A model generated the notes under the pieces. It was not told the DNA's origin and did no database searches. It saw only the letters and a list, made by a program, of their open reading frames with translations. A stretch of 35,465 nucleotides of DNA from an uncultured Lachnospiraceae bacterium. Its GTDB lineage: Bacteria > Bacillota > Clostridia > Lachnospirales > Lachnospiraceae. Positions 22,576-29,846 of the stretch are shown here, in pieces. The stretch's first letter is position 1; each line of letters opens with the position of its first letter. The stretch lies in assembly GCA_934376945.1 (NCBI GenBank), contig CAKRPI010000008.1, forward strand, positions 1-35,465, read 5' to 3'. A program made the translations under genes and the position numbers.

Positions 22576-24519
22576 TTAATCATACACGATCACCGGTGTT
22601 CCGATTGAAACATTCTCGTAAATGATCTTTGCATTTTGATACGGTGTATTGACGCATCCATGCGAACCGTTTGTCAGATAAATCGTCCCTCCAAAATATG
22701 CTCTCGTCTGCATATCATGAATTCCAACGTTTCCGTTAAATGGCATCCAGAAATCCACCGGTGAACGGTAGCCTTCTCCGACCAGCGTATAATTCTGCAT
22801 CTTTGCATCGATCGACCACACACCATTTGATGGTGTCGCATTCCCTTTATTTGGATTTCCTGTCACAACCGGCGTATACACAATACATACTCCGTCCTTG
22901 TAGCACCACATTACCTGTTGGGAAATGCAGATTTCCACATACGTATCTCCGATATCATTTGTACTGCGGCTCATTGCCGTATACGTATACTGCGGCTCCA
23001 TCGTTCCCTGATAATCCGCAGCCAGTGCATTGAGCAGATCCACTACTGTCGCGTCCTGATCCATACACCAGCCATAATCTCCATCCGTCAAGGTGACCGT
23101 CGTGCCAAGTGAAGTATAAAACTGCCGCGGCAGACCAAAAGTATCATACTTTGCTGCAAGTGATTCCACGTAATCCGTTACCTTTACATCATCGATGACG
23201 TAGCTGCCATCTGAGGTCTGTGTGATCCACTGCGCAATCACCGGTGCATTTACCCGCTCCTGGCGGTCACCAAAATCATATGTGATATCAGCCTGCACCA
23301 GCTTATCCTTTGCCTCTGCTTCTTCTACCAGTGCTTCATCATCACTGTAAAGCTCCGGCTTCAGATAACAATCCTCCGTTTCCAGATCAAGCACGGACTT
23401 TCCTCCGTCCAATGCCTCATACAGTGCCTTCGCTGTTGTTTCCGGGTTCAGAGTATTTCCTTCTGTCTCTTTTACAATCTCATATCCACTCTCTGTCACC
23501 TGAATGTATGCGTCGGTCGGCATTTTGGTGTGAATCGGATTCATACACTCCAGATCCTTAAATGCCGTCAATGCCTTCCTCTGGTCATAAGAAAAGGCAA
23601 CGCCCGCCATATCTCCACGCCCCATCATCAACATGATCGGCCAGATATAAGATTTCTGTGCTTTTGCCATACGGTCGATGCTGCTGTTGTCAACAAATTT
23701 CAGATCGATCTGATCTGCCGTAAGATATTCGCTCACACTGCCGCGTTCCTTTATCTCTAGCCGGTACTCATCCAGCTTATCCGAAACAAGCGACTTTACT
23801 TCCTCTATACTTTTCTGACTGCAGTCAATTCCATAAATTTCTGTATCCTCATAAAAATGTGAACTGAAATAGACTGCCACCGCAATATAAATCACAAGAA
23901 TCACACCGCCAAATCCCAGAAGGCATCTCTTCAAAATCGTATGACTGCCTGTCTGTTTTTCCCCGGGCAAATCCATTGTCTGTTTTACCGGATCTTTCGG
24001 AGTTTGCGGATTTTTCAGTTTTTTCAAAGCTTGCGGATTCTTCCGTTCTGTTGCCTTTTTCGGTTCTTTGGATCCTGCAGCATCCTTTACCGTTCTTTGA
24101 TACCGCTTTCCTGTATTTTCCCGTTCGGATTCTACCAGTGACATACGTCTTTTGGGCGATGTTCCCTGCTCTTTGGCTTCCTCCGCCTTTTTATTTTCCG
24201 GCTCTGTCTTTTGCTTCTCTGTTGTCTGTTTGTTCTCTGCTAGCTGCTTCTTCTCTGCTATCTGCTCCTTTTCTATTATCTGCTTCTTCTCTGCTGTCTG
24301 CTTGCTCTCTGTTATCTGCTTCTTCTCTGCTGTCTGCCTGTTCTCTGCTGTCTGCCCGGCTCTTTCCCGATGATGCGCAGATCTTTGCATCATCCGTACA
24401 CTTTCCTTGGAACCGTATATGCTGCTTCTCCCCTCTGCCGCCCGCCTGCCTTGCGGCACTTTCTTCCCCTCGCTTTTACTGTCCTGTTTCTTTTCTTCTC
24501 CCATTTGCTTCTCTCCCAT
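22576..24519 (-). CDS. L,D-transpeptidase with long charged N-terminal tail
   Basis: Cell-wall enzyme forming 3-3 peptidoglycan cross-links or anchoring. In the longer 661-residue frame: about 210 cytosolic charged residues containing six-residue repeats of the QTAEKK type; one TM helix (about 214-235, VILVIYIAVAVYF); tandem peptidoglycan-binding-type modules; a C-terminal YkuD catalytic domain (GIHDMQTRAYFGG, then SHGCVNTP with the nucleophile Cys). The frame opens at 24561, but ATG 24519 has GGCGGAG correctly spaced, and the promoter at 24582-24610 would leave only about 15 bases before 24561, so 24519 is preferred (647 residues). Confidence 0.88.
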   Translation of the reverse strand: MGEKQMGEEKKQDSKSEGKKVPQGRRAAEGRSSIYGSKESVRMMQRSAHHRERAGQTAENRQTAEKKQITESKQTAEKKQIIEKEQIAEKKQLAENKQTTEKQKTEPENKKAEEAKEQGTSPKRRMSLVESERENTGKRYQRTVKDAAGSKEPKKATERKNPQALKKLKNPQTPKDPVKQTMDLPGEKQTGSHTILKRCLLGFGGVILVIYIAVAVYFSSHFYEDTEIYGIDCSQKSIEEVKSLVSDKLDEYRLEIKERGSVSEYLTADQIDLKFVDNSSIDRMAKAQKSYIWPIMLMMGRGDMAGVAFSYDQRKALTAFKDLECMNPIHTKMPTDAYIQVTESGYEIVKETEGNTLNPETTAKALYEALDGGKSVLDLETEDCYLKPELYSDDEALVEEAEAKDKLVQADITYDFGDRQERVNAPVIAQWITQTSDGSYVIDDVKVTDYVESLAAKYDTFGLPRQFYTSLGTTVTLTDGDYGWCMDQDATVVDLLNALAADYQGTMEPQYTYTAMSRSTNDIGDTYVEICISQQVMWCYKDGVCIVYTPVVTGNPNKGNATPSNGVWSIDAKMQNYTLVGEGYRSPVDFWMPFNGNVGIHDMQTRAYFGGTIYLTNGSHGCVNTPYQNAKIIYENVSIGTPVIVYD

Positions 24520-24581
24520 TTCGTCTCCGCCAAAATTCTGCATCGCAGTATATGCATCCATTTTTCGGCGTTATCTCTTCG

Positions 24582-24610
24582 ATTATACGCATTTTCCAGA
24601 CTGTTTACAA
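24582..24610 (-). promoter_or_regulatory. Promoter of the L,D-transpeptidase gene
   Basis: Minus-strand -35 TTGTAA (24610-24605), 17-base spacer, -10 TATAAT (24587-24582). Confidence 0.65.
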
Positions 24611-24643
24611 GGGGCGCAGACCGAAGCAGACTTAATTTTTTAT

Positions 24644-24702
24644 TAAAAAAAGACCAGGCGGCCTCTCTTCTTCCTTTCGGAAGTTCAAAACCTGCTGGTC
24701 TT
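24644..24702 (-). terminator. Intrinsic terminator of the araR-araA operon
   Basis: Minus-strand AAGACCAG (24702-24695) pairs with CTGGTCTT (24657-24650), enclosing an inner CTTCC-GAAA-GGAAG hairpin, and ends in a T-run (24650-24644). Confidence 0.8.
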
Positions 24703-24705
24703 ATT

Positions 24706-24735
24706 CTTTATCTTTCTTTATCTTTCTTTATCTTT
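24706..24735. repeat. Short tandem repeat, 10-bp unit
   Basis: About three copies of TTTATCTTTC lie between the araA terminator and the palindromic element. They could vary in copy number by slippage. Confidence 0.6.
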
Positions 24736-24741
24736 TTGTCT

Positions 24742-24821
24742 GTAACTGTTCAGAGCCAAGCAAAATTTCATAAAACAGCTGTAAAATGCTTGCATTTTGG
24801 AGGTTGGTTCTGAATAGTTAC
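24742..24821. mobile_element. 80-bp palindromic MITE-like element downstream of araA
   Basis: The ends are 18-bp inverted repeats, GTAACTGTTCAGAGCCAA (24742-24759) and TTGGTTCTGAATAGTTAC (24804-24821), with two differences. The interior can also pair partly (CAAAAT against ATTTTG). It has no coding capacity. It lies two bases after the araA stop. The form is that of a non-autonomous palindromic insertion; no second copy is in this window, so mobility is inferred. Confidence 0.5.
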
Positions 24822-24823
24822 TC

Positions 24824-26320
24824 TTATCTATAATATACGGAATTCCACTTCAGCTCATTCTTAAAGCTGCGGATCGTTGTATCCTTGTCAATGTAAACAG
24901 CTTCAATGCCCATTGCTGCCGCCCAGTCGCCCATCTGCTCTGCAGTCAGGTCATAGGAGAATGCAGTGTGGTGTGCGCCGCCTGCAAGGATCCATGCTTC
25001 TGCGCCTGTTGCCAGATCCGGCTGCGGCGTCCAGAATGCCGTTGCTACCGGAAGCTTCGGCATCGGCTTCTCAGGCTTCTTGCAGTCTACATCGTTGATA
25101 ATAAGACGGAATCGGTTGCCAAGATCGATCAGGGATGTAGCAATTCCTGCTCCTTCTTTTGAAGTAAATACGAGACGCGCCGGATCCTCACGATTTCCCA
25201 TGGAGAGCGGATTTACCTTGATGCTGATCGGACCGTCTGCGATAGTCGGGCAAACCTCAAGCATATGTGCCTCGAGAACACCTTCCTTACCCGGTACGAG
25301 GTTGTAGGTGTAATCCTCCATGAAGGAAGTACCCTTTGCATTCGGAACATTCTGTGTCATAATCTTCATCAGGCGAACCATGGCTGCTGTCTTCCAGTCA
25401 CCCTCGCCGCCAAAGCCGTAGCCCTTCTCCATCAGACGCTGGATTGCAAGGCCCGGAAGCTGCTGCAGTGCGCCGAGATCACCGAAGTGTGTAACGATTG
25501 CCTGGTAGTTCTTCTCCTCAAGGAAGCGCTCGAAACCGATCTCGATCTGTGCCTGTACCGCTACATGCTTACGGAACTCTGATTCATCTCTGCCCTCAAG
25601 CAGGATCTGATATTTATCATAATATTCCTCTACCAGAGTATCTACATCCGCCTTACCAACAGCTGCAACTGCCTCTGCGATCTCATTGACCGGATATGCA
25701 TCTACTTCCCAGCCAAATTTAATCTGTGCCTCTACCTTATCGCCCTCTGTAACGGCAACGTTTCTCATGTTGTCAGCGATACGCATTACACGGATATGGC
25801 TGCTCTCCATGATACCGATTGCAGTGCGCATCCAGGACGCGATACGCTCCTGCACCTTACGGTCATTCCAGTGTCCGACAATGACCTTGCGCTCAATTCC
25901 CATGCGGCTTACGATATGACCATATTCACGGTCACCGTGTGCGGACTGATTCTCATTCATGAAATCCATATCGATCGTATCATACGGAATCTCTTCATTA
26001 AACTGGGTATGAAGATGAAGCAGCGGTTTGCGGTACTCCTGCAGACCAAGAATCCAGGATTTTGCCGGAGAGAAGGTATGCATCCAGGTGATAACGCCTG
26101 CGCATTCTTCATCCGAATTTGCCTCGTTGAACGTTTTGCGGATCACTTCATTTGTGATCAGAGTCGGTTTCCATACGACTTCATATGGAAGTACCCCTGA
26201 TGCATTCAGTTTCTCTACAATGATTTTGGAATGCTCTGCTACTTTTCTGAGGCACTCATCTCCGTAAAGATCCTGAGAACCGGTTGCGAACCAGAATTTG
26301 TAATTCTTTGCTGCTTTCAT
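24824..26320 (-). CDS. araA: L-arabinose isomerase
   Basis: 498 residues, usual length for the family. Converts L-arabinose to L-ribulose in the cytosol using a divalent metal. The metal ligands are visible in order: Glu in GFGGEGDW, Glu in SFMEDYTYNL, His in EAHMLEVCP and His in GGAHHTAFSY. The start WFATGSQDLYG is typical. ATG 26320 overlaps the araR TGA (ATGA) and has AAAGGAG. It is downstream of araR in one operon. The epimerase (araD) is at the other end of this window; no ribulokinase (araB) is present here. Confidence 0.97.
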   Translation of the reverse strand: MKAAKNYKFWFATGSQDLYGDECLRKVAEHSKIIVEKLNASGVLPYEVVWKPTLITNEVIRKTFNEANSDEECAGVITWMHTFSPAKSWILGLQEYRKPLLHLHTQFNEEIPYDTIDMDFMNENQSAHGDREYGHIVSRMGIERKVIVGHWNDRKVQERIASWMRTAIGIMESSHIRVMRIADNMRNVAVTEGDKVEAQIKFGWEVDAYPVNEIAEAVAAVGKADVDTLVEEYYDKYQILLEGRDESEFRKHVAVQAQIEIGFERFLEEKNYQAIVTHFGDLGALQQLPGLAIQRLMEKGYGFGGEGDWKTAAMVRLMKIMTQNVPNAKGTSFMEDYTYNLVPGKEGVLEAHMLEVCPTIADGPISIKVNPLSMGNREDPARLVFTSKEGAGIATSLIDLGNRFRLIINDVDCKKPEKPMPKLPVATAFWTPQPDLATGAEAWILAGGAHHTAFSYDLTAEQMGDWAAAMGIEAVYIDKDTTIRSFKNELKWNSVYYR

Positions 26321-27435
26321 GTCTTACTCTCCTTTTCTTTTTGTGTCGTGATATTGTATGAAACAACAGACTTCCGGCATTCGATCTCCCCTTCGAACTC
26401 AAAGGTCGCATCGTATTCCGGATCTGCAATCAACCCAAGCATATTCTCTGCTGCTTTTACACCAAGTACCTCAAGCGGATGTGCCACCGATGTCAGCGGA
26501 ATCTGATTCAGGCGCGCCAGTTCAGAATTATCCACACTGACCAATGACAGTTCCTGCGGAATCAAGATTCCGGCCGACTGTACACGTGTCGTCAGAAGAT
26601 GCGCCAGCTCATCGTTATAGCAGACACAGGCGCTGCAGTCCTTCATCCGTTCCAGAATCCGTTGGCTAAACAGCAGGGCTTCTCTCATTTCCTGCGTATC
26701 GATCCAGCAAATCCGCTTTCCCTCCACCTTCAGTCCTGCATCTCTCATTGCCTGAAGATAACCGGCATAGCGACGTTTGCCCTGACCATCATCTGCTTTG
26801 AAAATTCCGCCAATCCGTGTGTGCCCCTGCGCGATCAGATGTTCTGTTGCCATCCTCCCCACCTGCTCGTCATCCATACTGACATGCGGTATGTCAAGCT
26901 CCGGATAGTAGCTATGAAAAAACAGAATCGGAATTCCGGCCTTTCTAAGTTCTTTATAGCAGGAAAGATTGGGATTTGGAAGCGCACTCATAACAGGCTC
27001 CACAATAAGCGGATCACGGCTTCCCGACTGAAGCAGCCCCTCCAGAAGACTGCGCTCTGTCTCCACCTGATTGTTTGTAAACATGATCCTTGAACTGTAA
27101 CCGCCCTTGCCAAGTGTATGGACCATCGCCTGCAGGATACGCGGAAAAATGTAGTCATCCGCATACGTGGTAATAATCGTCACGGTACGGGAAAGCGGTG
27201 GATACTCCCGGCTTTCTTCAGGTTCCTTTACGTATGTGCCACTGCCCTGTACCCGCACGATCGTCCCTTCTTTTTCAAGAATTTCAAATGCATGGCGTAC
27301 CGTCTGACGGCTGACCTGAAACAATTCGCGGATTTCGTTTTCTGATTCCAGACGATCTCCATCGGAAAACTCACCGGATGCTATTCTGTTGTAGACCCAT
27401 TCTGTTATCTTCTGATACTTGGCCGCTCTGCTCAT
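26317..27435 (-). CDS. araR: Arabinose operon repressor, GntR/LacI hybrid
   Basis: 372 residues: an N-terminal GntR winged helix (YNRIASGEFSDGDRLESENE, FQVSRQTVRHAFEILEKEG, VQGSGTYV) joined to a LacI/GalR-type sugar-binding domain (AGIPILFFHSYYPELDIPHVSMDDEQVG; ACVCYNDELAHLL; SLVSVDNSELA). This architecture is that of AraR of Bacillus subtilis, which leaves DNA when it binds L-arabinose. ATG at 27435 has CGGAG. Its stop overlaps the araA start by four bases. AraR-like sites sit just upstream, so autoregulation is expected. Confidence 0.93.
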   Translation of the reverse strand: MSRAAKYQKITEWVYNRIASGEFSDGDRLESENEIRELFQVSRQTVRHAFEILEKEGTIVRVQGSGTYVKEPEESREYPPLSRTVTIITTYADDYIFPRILQAMVHTLGKGGYSSRIMFTNNQVETERSLLEGLLQSGSRDPLIVEPVMSALPNPNLSCYKELRKAGIPILFFHSYYPELDIPHVSMDDEQVGRMATEHLIAQGHTRIGGIFKADDGQGKRRYAGYLQAMRDAGLKVEGKRICWIDTQEMREALLFSQRILERMKDCSACVCYNDELAHLLTTRVQSAGILIPQELSLVSVDNSELARLNQIPLTSVAHPLEVLGVKAAENMLGLIADPEYDATFEFEGEIECRKSVVSYNITTQKEKESKT

Positions 27436-27452
27436 GGTTTCTCCGTTTTTAC

Positions 27453-27470
27453 TTGTACTTATAAGTTGTA
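27453..27470. promoter_or_regulatory. AraR-like operator 1
   Basis: TTGTACTTATAAGTTGTA, 18 bases upstream of the araR start. It is identical at 17 of 18 positions to a site at 27636-27653 and contains the palindrome CTTATAAG. It would lie in the transcribed leader and act as a roadblock or part of a loop. Confidence 0.6.
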
Positions 27471-27490
27471 TTCATTGTAGTTTAAAAAAC

Positions 27491-27506
27491 ATACAATTTA
27501 TACCAG
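27491..27506. promoter_or_regulatory. araR extended -10 with overlapping AraR-like operator 2
   Basis: On the minus strand this reads CTGGTATAAATTGTAT: an extended -10 (TGGTATAAA, hexamer at 27502-27497) that also matches the half TATAAGTTGTA of the operators at 27453 and 27636. No good -35 was found. Bound repressor would cover the promoter. Confidence 0.45.
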
Positions 27507-27635
27507 TTGATTTTATGCAGTATGTCGAATAATCCTTTTGTTTTCTTCCAATCTGCAAGCATATTATACGGTAACTCATTCTTATTTGTCAAGATAAAAT
27601 ACAGCTATTTTTTTGTTGTTCTGAAAAAAGCAAAA

Positions 27636-27653
27636 ATTGTATTTATAAGTTGT
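27636..27653. promoter_or_regulatory. AraR-like operator 3 (upstream)
   Basis: TTGTATTTATAAGTTGTA, one base different from operator 1 and 183 bases away, in the same orientation. Two distant sites fit repression by DNA looping, as known for B. subtilis AraR. The 27436-27949 gap otherwise holds a repeat and a terminator; no gene. Confidence 0.55.
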
Positions 27654-27677
27654 ACCAATAAATCGCATCAGCTACTG

Positions 27678-27810
27678 ATAAACTATGATCCAGGGGCAAA
27701 AGGTCTGAAGCTCCCTGTGCTTGCACAAAGATGGTCGAATGGCTCTGGAACCTGCTCTATATGAGCATAAAAGCGGGCGTATGCTTCATGATCTGCAAAT
27801 AGTGGTCAAG
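27678..27810 (+). repeat. Dispersed repeat, copy B (shares module 1)
   Basis: 27759-27805 matches 7145-7193: both begin ATATGAGCATAAAAG, keep GCTTCA, and end in TGC-AATA-TGG. The left part (27683 on, ATGATCCAGGGGCAAAAGG) loosely resembles the inverted end of the family. The core GTAC hairpin is absent. It lies between araR and the foldase gene terminator. Confidence 0.5.
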
Positions 27811-27817
27811 AACGTAC

Positions 27818-27862
27818 AAAAAAGCACCGGAAAAGTCGGTATCTGACTTGTTCCGGTGTTTT
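27818..27862 (-). terminator. Intrinsic terminator after the foldase lipoprotein gene
   Basis: Stem CACCGGAA (27825-27832)/TTCCGGTG (27851-27858) with an inner AAGTC/GACTT pairing and A/T runs at both ends. The gene reading into it is on the minus strand. Confidence 0.8.
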
Positions 27863-27949
27863 TCTTGTTCTTCTCAATTCAATCGATGAATTCTGCAGCC
27901 CTCTGCAAACCTTTTGCTGTCAGCCTGCAGCGAATACCACATTCCTTTT

Positions 27950-29635
27950 TTATTCTGTCTCAGCTTCTGTTGCTGCCTCGGTCACTGCTTCTGTTACAGC
28001 TTCCGTAACTGCCTCTGCTGCCGTCTTCGCAGCTTCTTTTGTCATGGCTTCTGTTGCCGCCTCGACAGGTGTTTCGGTCGCGGCCTCTGTTATGGCCTCG
28101 GTAGATCCTTCCGTTGCTGCTTCTGTAGCTTTCTCGGTCACCGCTTCTGTTGCTGCTTCCGTAGCTGCCTCGGTCACCGCTTCTGTTGCTGCTTCCGTAA
28201 CTGCCTCTGTGGAAACCTCAGTACCAGTTTCGGTTTCACTTTGTACTGCTTCACTTCCGGACTCCGTAGCTGCTTCTGTTGATGCCTCAGTTTCCTGTGA
28301 TAAGGAGAAGTCGAATACGATCTGTGCCAGAATATCCTCATTCTCCGTTATGTCTCCATCCTCTCTCCAGCTTGTGTACAGCTCGCTGATCCGATCGGAT
28401 TTCCGCTGCTCAACGATCTCTTCTTTCTTTTTATCAGTTGCCTCACGATCCAGCTTTGAAATCACCTTCGCTACGTAATAGCCACTATCTGTCTCTATCG
28501 GTGTCTCCACAAGCGTATTATCGTCCAGCCCTTCCGTTGCAGTGATCAGTCCCTCTACTACGGAAGTACTGTCGGAACCAAATGTCATGGTTGAGCATGC
28601 GGCATCTGAATCAACCTCTCCGGCTGCAGTCTCAAAATCTTCTCCTGCTTTTACCTTCGCAATCAGCTCCTCTGCCTTGATACGTGCTTTCTCTTTCGCT
28701 TCTGCCATCGCCGGATCTTCCGTTTCTGTCTCCGTTTCGCTCTCCTGCGCGTCACTCACTGCCTCTGTTGTGGCTTCTGCTGCGACTTCCGTAACTGCTT
28801 CTGCTGCGGCCTCCGAAACTGCCTCCGTTGCGGCTTCTGTTGTGGCTTCCGAAGCTGTTTCTGATTCACTTTCTGTCTCGGCTGCGGACTTTGTTTTTGT
28901 ATCCGTTTCACTATTGAGCGCTGCAGTCTCAGCTTCAGTTGTCTGTGTTGCCTGTTCCGTCTCATCCATCTGTTCTGATCCGGTTTCTGTCTCTGTATCA
29001 GTATCGCTTTCGGCCTCTGTCTCTGTACCGGTATCGCTCTCGCTTTCAGCCTCTGTCTCTGCACGGAACATTGCATACTGCACCTTCCGCTGTGCCGCCT
29101 CATCATCTGACACCTCGGTATCTATATCAGCGGACATTTCCGGCTCCATCTTATTCTGGATCAGGCGCAGTGTCAGGTAACGCTCTACAATCTCCTGTGT
29201 TGCTCCCATTTTTTCCAGAACTTCCTCACCGTTCGCATCCATGAATTTCGTTGCCGCCTCTGTGATCGATGCCTTTTCCTCATCGCTGAGTGATACCTTG
29301 TACTCGTCCATCTTCTGCTCGGCAAGCACCATGTTTTCCAGACCAGAAACAGCCTGTGTCTTAATCATATCCCCCATCGTTGAACCATTTCCATACAAAT
29401 CCTGGCTCATCGGATCACTGACTCCCATATACTGCTTGTAAAGATCCTCCGTCAGTGCCTGCGTATAATGAGCAGCAAATTTTACAAGACCTGCTGAAAT
29501 CTCATCTCCGTTTACTGTGACAGCTGCTGCCGCCGGATCAAATGCTTCTTCTTTTTTGGAACAGCCGGCAAGTGAACCGAGCATAAGGCATGTACTCAGT
29601 CCAAATACAACTGCTTTTTTCAGTCTGCTATGCAT
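27950..29635 (-). CDS. Parvulin-like (SurA/PrsA-type) foldase lipoprotein with Thr-Glu-rich inserts
   Basis: 561 residues from ATG 29635 (AGGAGG site; the longer frame to 29746 starts in the promoter region). A signal peptide ends in LAGC with Cys25, giving an outward-facing lipoprotein. A SurA_N-like helical domain follows (VTVNGDEISAGLVKFAAHY to about residue 185). A parvulin-type rotamase domain lies at about 300-415 (AEELIAKVKAGEDFETAAGE; TPIETDSGYYVAKV). Between them and at the C terminus are long acidic low-complexity stretches of TEA, TEAV and SETET units. Such proteins fold secreted proteins outside the membrane; the linkers may span or bind the wall. The downstream 120-residue tail is unusual. 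Confidence 0.82.
   Translation of the reverse strand: MHSRLKKAVVFGLSTCLMLGSLAGCSKKEEAFDPAAAAVTVNGDEISAGLVKFAAHYTQALTEDLYKQYMGVSDPMSQDLYGNGSTMGDMIKTQAVSGLENMVLAEQKMDEYKVSLSDEEKASITEAATKFMDANGEEVLEKMGATQEIVERYLTLRLIQNKMEPEMSADIDTEVSDDEAAQRKVQYAMFRAETEAESESDTGTETEAESDTDTETETGSEQMDETEQATQTTEAETAALNSETDTKTKSAAETESESETASEATTEAATEAVSEAAAEAVTEVAAEATTEAVSDAQESETETETEDPAMAEAKEKARIKAEELIAKVKAGEDFETAAGEVDSDAACSTMTFGSDSTSVVEGLITATEGLDDNTLVETPIETDSGYYVAKVISKLDREATDKKKEEIVEQRKSDRISELYTSWREDGDITENEDILAQIVFDFSLSQETEASTEAATESGSEAVQSETETGTEVSTEAVTEAATEAVTEAATEAATEAVTEKATEAATEGSTEAITEAATETPVEAATEAMTKEAAKTAAEAVTEAVTEAVTEAATEAETE
27960..28260. repeat. Low-complexity tandem repeats coding TEAATEAV
   Basis: Imperfect 12- and 24-bp repeats (GCTTCTGTTGCTGCCTCGGTC type) in the 3' end of the foldase gene; a second tract lies at about 28750-28870. 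They are length-variable candidates and also create spurious open frames on the other strand. Confidence 0.75.
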
Positions 29636-29752
29636 AATTTTATTGTCCTCCTGGTACCTTTTTTCACTGTCCGAAAACAAATACAATTCAAAAAACTGAC
29701 AGGAGTCTTTTTCGAATGTCTTTTCTGAACAGTCTCCAAACATCATTGTATC

Positions 29753-29781
29753 ATTATAATCTTTTTTCCCTTATCCCGCAA
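29753..29781 (-). promoter_or_regulatory. Promoter of the foldase lipoprotein gene
   Basis: Minus-strand -35 TTGCGG (29781-29776), 17-base spacer, consensus -10 TATAAT (29758-29753), with a leader of about 110 bases. No clear terminator separates it from mfd upstream. Confidence 0.6.
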
Positions 29782-29846
29782 TCACTTTCTCTGAAATTCA
29801 CACACCGTTCATACTTCTGCTTCCGTTTTTGCAGTTTCTGTGATTT

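Noticed and set aside
27507..27764. 85-codon plus-strand frame in the araR upstream region
   Set aside because: Covers an operator-like site and the repeat, has AT-rich random composition and no ribosome binding site.
28044..29180. Plus-strand Ser/Val/Ala-rich frames opposite the foldase gene
   Set aside because: They are the complement of TEA/SET repeats; no start site and low-complexity composition.
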